Of a stretch of DNA of 64,000 bases, positions 44,261 to 53,396 are shown piece after piece. The DNA is from Rhizobium sp. CF122. Lineage in GTDB: Bacteria > Pseudomonadota > Alphaproteobacteria > Rhizobiales > Rhizobiaceae. The stretch spans positions 22,930 to 86,929 of the forward strand of contig NZ_AKKA01000069.1 of NCBI RefSeq assembly GCF_000282035.1, written 5' to 3'. The translations under genes and the position numbers were made by a program. The notes beneath the pieces were generated by a model, which had not been told where the DNA came from, made no database searches, and worked only from the letters and a program-made list of their open reading frames with translations. Each line of letters begins with the position of its first letter. Position 1 is the first letter of the stretch.

Positions 44261-45582
44261 GCGGCCGGGAACTTCATCTCAACATCAATATACTCCACTC
44301 CGGCTTTTCGCCCGCCGCGTGGCGAATGGAAGGCAGCGATCCTCGCGCCTCCTTTGACATCAACCACTACATCAAGGTTGCTAAGATCGCCGAACGGGGC
44401 ACTTTCGACGCCGTCTTCCTCGCAGATCAGGCGGCGATCTCGGACCGGATCGATTTCCGACCGCTCACGTCGCTGGAGCCGACTATCGTTCTCGCGCTGG
44501 TCGCGGCCAATACCGAACGAATAGGCCTGATCGGCACCGCCTCGACGACCTACAACGAGCCGTACAACATCGCCCGGCGCTTTGCGACGCTCGACCATGC
44601 CAGTGGCGGGCGCGCGGGCTGGAACATCGTCACCAGCGCGGACCTGGCGCAAAGCAGAAACTTTGGTCTTCAAAAGCCCGTGGCCCACGCAAGCCGCTAT
44701 GAGCGCGCCAACGAATTTGCAGCGGTGGTCAAGGCGCTCTGGGACAGCTGGGAGGAAGAGGCCTTCATCGGCGACACCGCGACCGGGCGCTTCGTCGATA
44801 CTGGCCGCGTCCACCCGATCGCCCACAGCGGCAAGCATTTTGCGGTGCATGGGCCGCACAACATTCCGCGCCCGCCACAGGGCCACCCGGTTCTCGTGCA
44901 GGCTGGCGGCTCCGACGACGGGCGCGAACTCGCCGCCGAACATGCCGAAGCAGTCTTCTCCGCTTCGCAATCCTTCGAGGAATCCCTGGGCTATGCTAGA
45001 GATTTGCGCCGTCGCGCCGCCCGTCATGGCCGCCCGGATGACAGCATTCTTGTACTCGCAGGCCTCGCCACCATCATCGGCAGCACCGAAGCAGAGGCGA
45101 GGAGCCGGCAGGAGGAACTGCGTGATCTGATTCCCCTTGAGTACAGCCTTGCGCGGCTGGCCGGCGTGTTGCAGGTCGATCAGAAAAGGCTCGAACTCGA
45201 CGCTCCCTTGCCCCACGACATACCGCTGCCAGCAGACGGCGGGCACACATTCTTCCGCGCGACTTTGGCACTCGCGCGACGGGAAGGATTGACCGTTCGG
45301 GGGCTGATCCGTGCGCTCAACGGCGGCACCGGGCATCGCACGATTGTCGGTACGCCTGATAAGATCGCCGACGACATCGAGACATGGTTCTGTGCTGGTG
45401 CGGCGGACGGCTTCAACCTGATGCCGGACGTGTTGCCGCATGGACTTGATGTCTTCGTCGAGGAAGTGGTTCCGCTCCTGCGTCGTCGCGGCTTGTTCAG
45501 ACACGAGTACACCGGTCGGACACTGCGCGACCACCTCGGCCTCACGCGGCCGCAGAATCCCTACGTTGCCGCAGCAGAATGA
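44257..45582 (+). CDS. DszA/NtaA-family FMNH2-dependent monooxygenase (copy 3)
   Basis: 441 residues, luciferase fold. More distant from copies 1 and 2: it opens with LHLNINILHSGFSPAAWRME where the others have the GHHVAAWRHP text, but it keeps ASTTYNEPYNIARRFATLDH, GGRAGWNIVTSADLAQSRNF and RRRGLFRHEYTGRTLRDHLG. It begins inside the stop codon of the DszC-like gene, so the two are coupled and probably act in sequence. Followed by a nitroreductase gene. Confidence 0.89.
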   Translation: MSGRELHLNINILHSGFSPAAWRMEGSDPRASFDINHYIKVAKIAERGTFDAVFLADQAAISDRIDFRPLTSLEPTIVLALVAANTERIGLIGTASTTYNEPYNIARRFATLDHASGGRAGWNIVTSADLAQSRNFGLQKPVAHASRYERANEFAAVVKALWDSWEEEAFIGDTATGRFVDTGRVHPIAHSGKHFAVHGPHNIPRPPQGHPVLVQAGGSDDGRELAAEHAEAVFSASQSFEESLGYARDLRRRAARHGRPDDSILVLAGLATIIGSTEAEARSRQEELRDLIPLEYSLARLAGVLQVDQKRLELDAPLPHDIPLPADGGHTFFRATLALARREGLTVRGLIRALNGGTGHRTIVGTPDKIADDIETWFCAGAADGFNLMPDVLPHGLDVFVEEVVPLLRRRGLFRHEYTGRTLRDHLGLTRPQNPYVAAAE

Positions 45583-45602
45583 CGGCCAAAAAAGGACATC
45601 TC

Positions 45603-46451
45603 ATGACGCCATCCCTTGCGACAAAGGCAAACGACGCCGATCGACCGGCGGCACTCGCCGCCGAGCGTTATCGCGAGTCGCAGCACCTCGGCGAACAATG
45701 GAACGAGGCCATTGAAACACTTCTCTCTCACCGCAGCGTGCGCAGCTACTTGCCAAAGCCGGTCCCACATGCCGCTGTCGAACTTGCGGTTGCCGCAGCG
45801 CAGTCGGCACCGAGTTCGTCTAATCTGCAAGCATGGAGCGTCGTAGCCGTTGAAGACCCAGAACGGCAAAACCGGCTGAATGCCGTTGCCGGCAACCAGC
45901 GTCAAATCGCCCAGGCGCCTCTCCTGCTCGTCTGGCTCGCTGATCTTGCGCGACCCCGTGCGATCGCCGCAAAGGGTGGCTCTGCGGCAGAGGGTCTCGA
46001 CTATATCGAGAGCTTTTTGCTTGGTGTGATTGATGCTGCGCTTGCAGCGCAGAACGCCGTCGTGGCCTTTGAATCACTGGGGTTTGGAACCTGCTACATC
46101 GGTGCGATACGAAACGATCCGGAGACGGTGGCGCGAGAACTCGCCTTGCCGGAAGGGGTTTTCCCGGTTTTCGGTTTGACCGTCGGTTTTCCCGATCCAG
46201 CGCAGCCCGCCGGGGTGAAGCCGCGTCTGCCGCAGTCGACAGTCTTGCATCGCGAACAATATGCAAACAAAGCGCGTGCACGCGATCTTGCCACCTACAA
46301 CAAGGTGCTGAGACGCTTCCAGGCGGAGCAAGCCATGCCATCGATCGACTGGACAGACCAGGTCCGAAACCGCATCGGTACAGTCGAGGCGCTGAAGGGC
46401 AGGCACGTGCTTGCGGCACTCGCGCGCCGTCTCGGTTTCCAGCTCAAATAG
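45603..46451 (+). CDS. Nitroreductase-family FMN oxidoreductase (NfsA-like)
   Basis: 282 residues from ATG 45603, AAGGA 6 nt upstream; an ATG at 45579 overlaps the previous gene but has no ribosome site. Family text: LLSHRSVRSYLPKPVPHAAV, AAQSAPSSSNLQAWSVVAVE, ALAAQNAVVAFESLGFGTCY and IGAIRNDPETVARELALPEG. NAD(P)H-dependent FMN enzyme of the cytosol. The luciferase-type enzymes in this island need FMNH2, and no SsuE-type reductase is seen, so this protein is the best local candidate to supply it. Last gene of the plus-strand operon from 40126. Confidence 0.9.
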   Translation: MTPSLATKANDADRPAALAAERYRESQHLGEQWNEAIETLLSHRSVRSYLPKPVPHAAVELAVAAAQSAPSSSNLQAWSVVAVEDPERQNRLNAVAGNQRQIAQAPLLLVWLADLARPRAIAAKGGSAAEGLDYIESFLLGVIDAALAAQNAVVAFESLGFGTCYIGAIRNDPETVARELALPEGVFPVFGLTVGFPDPAQPAGVKPRLPQSTVLHREQYANKARARDLATYNKVLRRFQAEQAMPSIDWTDQVRNRIGTVEALKGRHVLAALARRLGFQLK

Positions 46452-46476
46452 AGCTGGCGGAGCTCCCATGACGGAT

Positions 46477-47487
46477 TCACTCGGCGGCAATCATGTCCGC
46501 CGCCGGACGAATGCGCCGCGCGATGATCTCGTCCATCGTCTGCAGAGCACGGGCTTCGGCCAGCAGCCACTCTCGAAACAGATCGACGCGCATCAGCCGC
46601 GCCGTGTGCGCGGTCGTGGCGAAAAAATAGGAGGAGCTGACCGGCTGGGGCACACCGAAGGGGCTGACCAACCGTCCGGATCGAATCTCAGCTTCCGCAA
46701 GCCTGATCTTGCCGAGTCCCAATCCCTGTCCGGCCAGCGCAGCATCAAGTACCAGAGAGGACTGGTTGAGCCGGAACCCGCCTTGCGATGGACGATAAGA
46801 AAGTCCGGCGGCACGCAACCATCTGCTCCAGTCCGGGCAGGATTGATCATGCTCGGCTCCCTCTTCATGCAACAGCGGCACGCCTTCGATTGCCTGAGCT
46901 CCGTCCCATAGCGCATAGGTATCGGCAAATTCCGGGCTGCAGACCGGCAGCACGGCTTCGGAGAAGAGGTGGTCGACGATGAGTCCCGGATATGGACCGC
47001 TTCCGTAGCGGATAACGCAATCGGCATCGCCGGCATCGAGGTTCGCTAACTGTGTCGAAGCGTCGACGAGAACCTGCAGCCCGGGAGCCGCTCGCCGCAG
47101 CGCATCGAGACGCGGGATCAGCCACTTGCTGGCAAAGGACGGAGCAACCGAGACGCGGATCGGCTGTTCATGGTCGCACTGTACGAACTGAGCCATGGCC
47201 GCCAGCACAGCGTCAAAGGCGCCCGTCAATCCTGGAACCAGCGCCGACCCAGCTGGCGTCAGCTGGAGCTGGCCGCGGATGCGATTAAAAAGAGGCTGAC
47301 CGAGATAGTCCTCCAACAGGCGGATCTGCTGCCCGACAGCTGCGGAAGTGACATGCAATTCCTCGGCAGCGCGCACGAAGTTCAGGTGCCGCGCCGTCGC
47401 GACGAAGGCCCGCAGCGATGTCAGCGGAGGAAGCCGCGCAAGCGTGGGCTGGAGCGCCCTTCTGGTGGAGTTTGCAAGTGTGCTCAT
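46477..47487 (-). CDS. LysR-family transcriptional regulator (GcvA-like)
   Basis: 336 residues. Winged helix-turn-helix near the start (SLRAFVATARHLNFVRAAEE, LHVTSAAVGQQIRLLEDYLG) and a C-terminal effector domain (DADCVIRYGSGPYPGL, a GcvA-group mark). ATG 47487 was chosen; a TTG at 47505 with AAGGGG nearby is possible. It is convergent with the nitroreductase gene and divergent from the family-5 binding protein at 47784, so it probably controls the latter and perhaps the island. The effector could be a sulfur metabolite, as for CysB/Cbl, but it is not of that subgroup. Confidence 0.91.
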   Translation of the reverse strand: MSTLANSTRRALQPTLARLPPLTSLRAFVATARHLNFVRAAEELHVTSAAVGQQIRLLEDYLGQPLFNRIRGQLQLTPAGSALVPGLTGAFDAVLAAMAQFVQCDHEQPIRVSVAPSFASKWLIPRLDALRRAAPGLQVLVDASTQLANLDAGDADCVIRYGSGPYPGLIVDHLFSEAVLPVCSPEFADTYALWDGAQAIEGVPLLHEEGAEHDQSCPDWSRWLRAAGLSYRPSQGGFRLNQSSLVLDAALAGQGLGLGKIRLAEAEIRSGRLVSPFGVPQPVSSSYFFATTAHTARLMRVDLFREWLLAEARALQTMDEIIARRIRPAADMIAAE

Positions 47488-47783
47488 GAAGCGATTGCAC
47501 CACAATCATCCCCTTCAAGACGAGAACCTGCGTTTCCTGTAGCCTGGTTCATAGAACATTTTCTTGCGTCGCAGGCGGTTATCGGAGATGCAAAAACTCA
47601 ATTCTGTAAATTGTCTATATTTTTAGTAGAATAATGCGGGTATCCCAACGGCACCGCTGTCGGTGCGAAGTTTTCCTTTCCCCAGCGAGGAGAAAAACAT
47701 TCTTCCGGTTTGCATCCGGGCGGACCGATGATGCGCGCGACGACGCTGCACGCTGGGCGTCTCTCGCAACTCAGGGGGTATTG
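47488..47783. promoter_or_regulatory. Divergent promoter region, LysR gene / family-5 binding protein
   Basis: 296 bp; the longer open frame extending through it to 47634 reads as noncoding. An AT-rich segment at 47595-47635 contains CAATT - CTGTA - AATTG (47600-47614), a short inverted repeat with the T-N11-A form expected of LysR boxes, about 170 bp upstream of ATG 47784. Confidence 0.4.
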
Positions 47784-49400
47784 ATGGACATTCGCAGACG
47801 CCACCTCAACAAACTGCTTGCCTTGACAAGCCTTACGGCTCTCGTGCCGCTCAGGGCATTCGCCGAGACGACGGCTGCAACGACGGGTGGCACTCTGAAC
47901 TTTATCGTCGAGCCCGAGCCGCCTACCGTTCTCACACTGGCCCACACAGCAGGCGGCACGCAGAAAATCAGCCCAAAGATCACCGAAGGCCTGCTGACCT
48001 ACGATTTCGATCTGACGCCCAAACCGCAGCTCGCGACGGAATGGTCAGTAAGCGAAGACGGCTTGAGCTACACGTTCAAGCTGCGTCAGAATGTGAAATG
48101 GCACGACGGCAAGCCATTTACATCCGATGACGTCGCCTATTCGATCGAGCTTTTGAAGCAGGTACACCCGCGCGGGCGGGGCACATTCGCCAACGTAACC
48201 AAGGTCGACACGCCGGATCCGTCGACCGCCGTGATCAGGCTTTCAAAGCCTGCACCTTACCTTCTGAGCGCGCTCTATGCCGCGGAGTCGCCGATCGTAC
48301 CAAAGCACATTTATGATGGCGTCAAGATTGCCGACGTCCCAACTAACCCGAACGGCGGCGCGCCGATCGGCACAGGACCTTTCGTCTTCAAGGAATGGGT
48401 ACGCGGCTCTCACATTATCCTGGAACGCAATCCGGACTACTGGGACGCCGGAAAACCCTATCTCGACCGAGTCGTCGTGCGCTTCGTGCCGGATGGCGCG
48501 GCCCGCGCTGCCGGCTTCGAGACCGGCGAATTCGACATTGGCGGCGACAATCCAATCCCCCTGAGCGACCTCGAACGCGTCAAAGCGCTGCCGAACATCG
48601 GCATCGATTCGCGCGGCTACGAGACGAAGGGAGATCAGACCCAGCTGATCTTCAATCTCGACAACGAATACCTGAAAAATGTTGCTGTTCGCCGGGCGAT
48701 TGCTCATGCGATCGACCTCAATGTCGTCCTCAACACCGTGTGGTACGGCTACGGTCATGTCTCGCCGAGCCCGATCAGCACCTTCCTTCCGCGCTATCTG
48801 GATGCCTCGATCAAGCCCTACGCCTTCGATCTGAAGGCGGCCGAACAGCTGCTTGACGAAGCCGGCTATACGCGTGGCGCCGACGGGGTCCGTTTCAATC
48901 TGCGCCTTACGCACAATTCCTACAATGAAGGCTTCAAGCGGGTCGCCGAATATCTCAAGCAGAACCTGACGCGCATCGGCATTACCGCGACGATCGATTC
49001 CTATGATTTCTCGACTTACATCAAGAAGGTCTACACTGACCGCGCTTTCGACGTGACGGCGGAATACCTTGGCAATCAGTTCGATCCGACACTCGGCGTG
49101 CAGCGCATTTACTGGTCGAAAAACTTCAAACTTGGCTTGCCGTTCTCGAACGCCAGCCACTACGCCAACCCCGAGGTCGACAAGCTGCTGGAAGCGGCTT
49201 CCGTCGAGATCGACGACGAGAAGCGCAAGCAGCAGTTCTATGCCTTCCAGAAAATCATTGTCGATGAGGTGCCGGTGGTGAACCTGATTGCGTTGGAGAA
49301 CGTCACCGTCTTCAACAAGCGCGTGAAAAATCACACGATCGGGGCCGAGGGCGTGCAGTCCAATTTCGCGGAGGTCTATATCAAGGACGGCGAAGGCTGA
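47784..49400 (+). CDS. ABC transporter substrate-binding protein, family 5 (second of three)
   Basis: 538 residues from ATG 47784 (AGGGGG 5 nt upstream). Signal region MDIRRRHLNKLLALTSLTAL with RRRH suggests Tat-type export, mature start near AFA-ETTAA. SBP_bac_5 motifs are strong: LATEWSVSEDGLSYTFKLRQ, VKWHDGKPFTSDDVAYSIEL, PIGTGPFVFKEWVRGSHII. It stands alone between a divergent LysR gene and a terminator, so it is a receptor under separate control, probably using the Dpp-type importer at 53.4-57.3 kb. Confidence 0.91.
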   Translation: MDIRRRHLNKLLALTSLTALVPLRAFAETTAATTGGTLNFIVEPEPPTVLTLAHTAGGTQKISPKITEGLLTYDFDLTPKPQLATEWSVSEDGLSYTFKLRQNVKWHDGKPFTSDDVAYSIELLKQVHPRGRGTFANVTKVDTPDPSTAVIRLSKPAPYLLSALYAAESPIVPKHIYDGVKIADVPTNPNGGAPIGTGPFVFKEWVRGSHIILERNPDYWDAGKPYLDRVVVRFVPDGAARAAGFETGEFDIGGDNPIPLSDLERVKALPNIGIDSRGYETKGDQTQLIFNLDNEYLKNVAVRRAIAHAIDLNVVLNTVWYGYGHVSPSPISTFLPRYLDASIKPYAFDLKAAEQLLDEAGYTRGADGVRFNLRLTHNSYNEGFKRVAEYLKQNLTRIGITATIDSYDFSTYIKKVYTDRAFDVTAEYLGNQFDPTLGVQRIYWSKNFKLGLPFSNASHYANPEVDKLLEAASVEIDDEKRKQQFYAFQKIIVDEVPVVNLIALENVTVFNKRVKNHTIGAEGVQSNFAEVYIKDGEG

Positions 49401-49420
49401 CCGGGGCGGCGGCCTTCACA

Positions 49421-49453
49421 AGAAAGGGGTGCATCGGCGATGCGCCCCTTTCT
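49421..49453. terminator. Strong bidirectional terminator hairpin
   Basis: A 15-bp stem (AGAAAGGGGTGCATC / GATGCGCCCCTTTCT, one G-T wobble) closes a GGC loop between the convergent binding-protein and FAD-protein genes. The A/T-rich stem base can serve as the U tract for both strands. Confidence 0.8.
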
Positions 49454-49467
49454 GCTTCAAGAACACG

Positions 49468-50883
49468 TCAGGCGATGCGGATCGGCGTAAATTTCGCAAG
49501 GATGCGATCGGCGAGCGCGATTGCCTGCGCGCGCTGCTCGGTAATCGAACTCGATTCCCATGCGACGCCACGCAGCGGATGCCCTATGGCGCTGAGATTG
49601 CGATGAACACGACCTTCCTCATTGATGAGGTCCCCCTCGGATGTCGCATCGATACCATAGCCCGTGCTGTGGGGCCGGACCTCGCCATTTGCAAGCAGGC
49701 TCTTGACGAAGGGATCTGCAATCTGCCGCCAATCGTGTAACTGATGACCGCGGCAGTCGATGACACCATCAAACCTCGCGTTCTCGATGCCCGTTCTTGT
49801 CCCCAGTTGGGCGACGATTTGGTCTCCCTCGACGGCAAAGCCAAGCAGACGAGCGCGACCGTACGCCAGACGGTCTTCGGCGATCACGGTCTCGATCGTC
49901 GTATGGCTCTCCGGCGCCGATCGGTGCGCCGTAACATCCCAGAAGGCCCGTAGATGCCTGGTAAAGCGCAATCGCTCACGATCACTCGCGCCCTGCCACA
50001 GGGACGGGATATGGGGTCGGATCGCGAGCGGTAGGCCCTGCCAGTCGGCACCGGCTGCCGAAATGGCACGCCGTTCCGCCTTCACGCGCGACAGCAGTTC
50101 TCGAGCAGTTGCGGGCAACGGGCCATCGGCGAGAAAATCGCGCGCTGCATCGACAGTCCTACGGCCTTCCACGAATTGACCTCGGCGCGATATCACCCGA
50201 TAGCGGCCGCGATAACCCCTCGCCTCCATGCTGGCAACGGCGTCGACCATCGACAGGCTGGAACCGATAAGGAGAATCTCTTCGCAGCCAGTCAGGCGCT
50301 CCAGGGCATCTCCATCCCACGGATTGGCGGCAAAGCGTGCATGACGAGCAAGGGCACGCTCAGCGGCCGGGAGCCGCGGCTGGAAGACGCCAAGTGCCAG
50401 GACCGCTTCATCGGCTTCGACGGTGGTACCGTCAGCCGTTGTGATACGGATCCGGTGCGGTGTTGCAACCAGTGCGGATGCCGATGCCCTGATATGCCGA
50501 AGCGTAGAACCGAGCCGCGCGGTGGCACCGGCGCGGGCAAGCTCGTCGCGGACATAAGTTCCGTAGAGATGACGCGGCGGGCTGCTTGAGCCCACCTCGG
50601 CAGGAGGCACCCAGCCGTTGGCCGGACCGTTCTCGACAAGCCAGCGCGACAGATGGCCGGGGTCTTCGGGATAGAGGGAGAAGATTTCGGCCGGCCCGTT
50701 GACGAGATGGACAGGGTCGGTGGTGCTGTAGGCGACGCCCCGGCCGAGCTCCTCTCGCCGCTCGACGATCGTGATCGCCAGGGGCACTTCGGTTCGCTCC
50801 AACAATTTCAGCGCAATCAGCGCCCCGGCAAAACCGCCGCCGACGATGGCAACCGAATGGTGCGGAATACGATCAATGCGCAA
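49468..50883 (-). CDS. FAD/NAD(P)-binding protein (NAD_binding_9 family)
   Basis: 471 residues from a TTG start at 50883, supported by GGAGGAGG 4 nt upstream; no better start is in frame. Rossmann FAD motif VAIVGGGFAGALIALKLLER at the N terminus, GRGVAYSTTDPVHLVN, a second dinucleotide site EEILLIGSSLSMVDAVASME, and a C-terminal VIDCRGHQLHDWRQ. Related proteins are annotated as FAD-dependent oxidoreductases or hydroxyacylglutathione-type enzymes without firm function. Last gene of the long minus-strand dpp operon, 123 nt after the DszC-like gene. Confidence 0.86.
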   Translation of the reverse strand: MRIDRIPHHSVAIVGGGFAGALIALKLLERTEVPLAITIVERREELGRGVAYSTTDPVHLVNGPAEIFSLYPEDPGHLSRWLVENGPANGWVPPAEVGSSSPPRHLYGTYVRDELARAGATARLGSTLRHIRASASALVATPHRIRITTADGTTVEADEAVLALGVFQPRLPAAERALARHARFAANPWDGDALERLTGCEEILLIGSSLSMVDAVASMEARGYRGRYRVISRRGQFVEGRRTVDAARDFLADGPLPATARELLSRVKAERRAISAAGADWQGLPLAIRPHIPSLWQGASDRERLRFTRHLRAFWDVTAHRSAPESHTTIETVIAEDRLAYGRARLLGFAVEGDQIVAQLGTRTGIENARFDGVIDCRGHQLHDWRQIADPFVKSLLANGEVRPHSTGYGIDATSEGDLINEEGRVHRNLSAIGHPLRGVAWESSSITEQRAQAIALADRILAKFTPIRIA

Positions 50884-51006
50884 TGAACCTCCTCCCCGAT
50901 CGTGACGATAGGGCTTGGTGTATCGTGGGGTGAAATCGGCCTGCTGACGAAAGCCGGGAAAACGTCGCTACGCGATCAAGCGGTTACCACCGAGGCGGCG
51001 GAGATT

Positions 51007-52254
51007 TCAGAAGACCTTGCCTTCCTCCAGATGCGTCGTGATTCCGTTGATGTAATAGTCGCCGACCACCCTCGCCTTGTGCAGCAGCGGGTTGTGATTG
51101 AGCACCGTGCGGATGTTGCGCCAGTGCCGGTCGAGATTGAGATGGCGCGACGTCGCAGAGCCGCCGCCGAGCTCGAAGACGTTGGTGGCCGCCGCCAGCG
51201 CAATCTGCGAGGTGACGATCTGGCTGCGCGCGGTCGTCAGCGCACTTTCGACCAATGCGGCTTCGATACTCTCGGCATCGCCGACTGAAAAGGCCGCCGC
51301 CGTGCGGTCCAATGCGCGAGCAGCTTCGCGGATCAATGTGTCTACGGCAAAGGAGCCGGCTGCGATCTCGCCCAGCACCTTCTGCACGAAGGGATCCGCA
51401 TTCGCCGTCTCGGCTGCGCTGTGGGCCGCTGACCGCGCTTGCCGGCGCACGTACTCGGTGCCCTCCTCAAGCGCGCCGCGCACTGCGCCCGCCATCGAGG
51501 CGGCCAGATGGAGCTGGCGCAACGTTGATGTGTGGCGGCCGACGAGTGTGTTGAGACCCCGCTTCGAAATTTCGTGCGGCAGCACCTCGACGTCTTCCAG
51601 CAGGACACCGCCACTCGCCGTCAGGCGCTGGCCCATGCCATCCCAGTCGTCGAGAATGGCAATGCCCTTGCGGTCAACCGGCAGGAGCACGCTGACAAGG
51701 TCGCCTTCGTCGTTTTTGGCACTGAAGGAGGCAAAGTCAGAAAAGGCGGTTCCAGTCGCGTACCACTTGCGGCCGTTCAGACGATAGCTATCGCCTGCCC
51801 TTGTCAAACGTGTCGTCACTTCACCTGGCCGCTTGGTGCCCTGCTCGGTATGAGCCCCACCGAAAAGCTTGCCGGAGAGAACGCGGCCGAGCTGTGTGCG
51901 GTCGATTGCGGTATTGGGGCTGAGGATAAGGCTCTCGGTGAAATTGAAATGGCTGCGCAGCGCGTGGGCGACATTCGAATCTGCCGCTCCAATCGCCATG
52001 ATCGTTTCGATGTAGTCGGCAACGGATCCACCGGGACCGCCGAGCGCCACGGGAATACGCAGTGCACCCAGCCCGGCCTCCTTGAACAGGCGAAAGGCAT
52101 CAAATGGAAGCTCCCTTTCCAGATCGCGTCTTGCCGCCTCTTTGGAAATTTCAGCTGCCAGTGCCGGAATTTTTGCCAATAGCTTCGAGAGATCGTTCAC
52201 CTCCTCCGCAGGCGTCGGAGTGGTAGACGGTGCTGAAGGAGCGGTATTCGGCAT
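51007..52254 (-). CDS. SfnB/DszC-like flavoprotein (acyl-CoA dehydrogenase fold), copy 3
   Basis: 415 residues from ATG 52254 (AAGG 7 nt upstream). Acyl-CoA-dehydrogenase fold of the SfnB/DszC branch: FKEAGLGALRIPVALGGPGG, DDWDGMGQRLTASGGVLLED, and RHWRNIRTVLNHNPLLHKAR near the C terminus, where the THTLHNP text of the other copies is altered to TVLNHNP. Likely FMNH2-dependent oxidation of a sulfur compound. It lies in the minus-strand operon after the aldo/keto reductase, separated by a 29-nt hairpin. Confidence 0.86.
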   Translation of the reverse strand: MPNTAPSAPSTTPTPAEEVNDLSKLLAKIPALAAEISKEAARRDLERELPFDAFRLFKEAGLGALRIPVALGGPGGSVADYIETIMAIGAADSNVAHALRSHFNFTESLILSPNTAIDRTQLGRVLSGKLFGGAHTEQGTKRPGEVTTRLTRAGDSYRLNGRKWYATGTAFSDFASFSAKNDEGDLVSVLLPVDRKGIAILDDWDGMGQRLTASGGVLLEDVEVLPHEISKRGLNTLVGRHTSTLRQLHLAASMAGAVRGALEEGTEYVRRQARSAAHSAAETANADPFVQKVLGEIAAGSFAVDTLIREAARALDRTAAAFSVGDAESIEAALVESALTTARSQIVTSQIALAAATNVFELGGGSATSRHLNLDRHWRNIRTVLNHNPLLHKARVVGDYYINGITTHLEEGKVF

Positions 52255-52286
52255 GCAGGAACCTTCTCGGCCAAAGGAGAGAGATG

Positions 52287-52315
52287 GAGGGATCCACCGG
52301 CAAGGCGGATCCCTC
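52287..52315 (-). terminator. Intergenic hairpin between aldo/keto reductase and SfnB/DszC-like genes
   Basis: GAGGGATCC (52287-52295) and GGATCCCTC (52307-52315) form a perfect 9-bp stem extended by CC/GG around a short loop. No T run on either strand, so it more likely tunes expression within the operon than ends it. Confidence 0.5.
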
Positions 52316-52324
52316 GTGTCATGC

Positions 52325-53383
52325 TCAGGCAACAGCGCGCGTCAGCGGCACCACATTATCCGCACCTCCCGCGGCGCTACGCGGCACGCGACCTTCGACC
52401 GGATGGCTTGGATCGTTGAAGCCGGGCGTCGAGGGATGGCCCGTCGTGACCAATCGGTCGACCAGCGCCTCATCTTCGGCATCGAGCTTGACGTCGAGCG
52501 CGCGGATGTAGCTGTCCCAATGCTCTTCCGTGCGCGGGCCAGTGATGGCCGCCGAGATCAGCTGATTGTTCAGCACCCAGGCGAGCGCGAACTCCGTCGG
52601 CGAAATCCCCTTGCGAGTAGCATGAGCGGCGATCTCAGAAGCAATGGCAATCGATTCAGGACGCCATTCCGTCTCCAGGATGCGCTTGTCTCCGCGACCG
52701 GCACGTGTGTCGGCCGCCGGCTCCTTGCCCGGTTCGTACTTGCCGGTCAGGACACCACGAGCAAGCGGCGAATAGGAAACGACGCCCAGACCGTAGTGAT
52801 GAGCTGCCGGCAATTGCTCGGCTTCGGCCGTACGGTTGACGATGTTGTAAAGCGGCTGGCTTGCCACCGGACGATCGATGCCGAGTTGATCGGCCAGATG
52901 TGCGATCTCGGCGATGCGCCAGCCCCGGAAGTTCGAGACACCGAAATAACGCAGCTTGCCGGCGCGGATCAGATCGGCGATCGCGCGCACCGGCTCTTCT
53001 AGCGGCGCGTCGAAGACGGCCCGGTGGAAGTAGAGGATGTCGATATAGTCGGTGTTGAGGCGGCGTAGCGAATTCTCGACGGTCTCGATCACCCACTTGC
53101 GGGAGTGGCCACCAAGGTTCGGGCCCTTCTTGTGCGAGTTGACGAACTTCGTCGCCAGAACCCAGTGATCGCGATGCGCCTTGATGCCTTTGCCGACGAC
53201 CTCTTCCGACTTGCCATCGTGATAGACATCAGCCGTATCGATGAAGTTGATCCCCTGCTCGCGCGCTTTGTCGATGATGCGGAACGCGACGTCATCCGGC
53301 GTCGGCCCACCGAACATCATGGTTCCGAGGCTGAGCGGTGATATCTTTAGCGCGCTGCGCCCGAGATAACGATAATCGACCAT
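52325..53383 (-). CDS. Aldo/keto reductase
   Basis: 352 residues from ATG 53383 (AAGGAG upstream). TIM-barrel NADPH-dependent reductase with the full catalytic tetrad: Asp49 and Tyr54 in FIDTADVYHDGKSEE, Lys79 in VLATKF and His120 in ILYFHR. Luciferase-type monooxygenases acting on sulfonates release aldehydes, so an aldehyde-reducing role would fit the island, though this is inference. It starts 13 nt after the Dpp ATPase gene, in the same operon. Confidence 0.93.
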   Translation of the reverse strand: MVDYRYLGRSALKISPLSLGTMMFGGPTPDDVAFRIIDKAREQGINFIDTADVYHDGKSEEVVGKGIKAHRDHWVLATKFVNSHKKGPNLGGHSRKWVIETVENSLRRLNTDYIDILYFHRAVFDAPLEEPVRAIADLIRAGKLRYFGVSNFRGWRIAEIAHLADQLGIDRPVASQPLYNIVNRTAEAEQLPAAHHYGLGVVSYSPLARGVLTGKYEPGKEPAADTRAGRGDKRILETEWRPESIAIASEIAAHATRKGISPTEFALAWVLNNQLISAAITGPRTEEHWDSYIRALDVKLDAEDEALVDRLVTTGHPSTPGFNDPSHPVEGRVPRSAAGGADNVVPLTRAVA

Positions 53384-53396
53384 TTCATTCTCCTTG

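Noticed and set aside
44233..45534. A 433-codon minus-strand frame opposite the DszA-like gene at 44257
   Set aside because: Its protein text is low-information and antisense to a well-supported monooxygenase gene.
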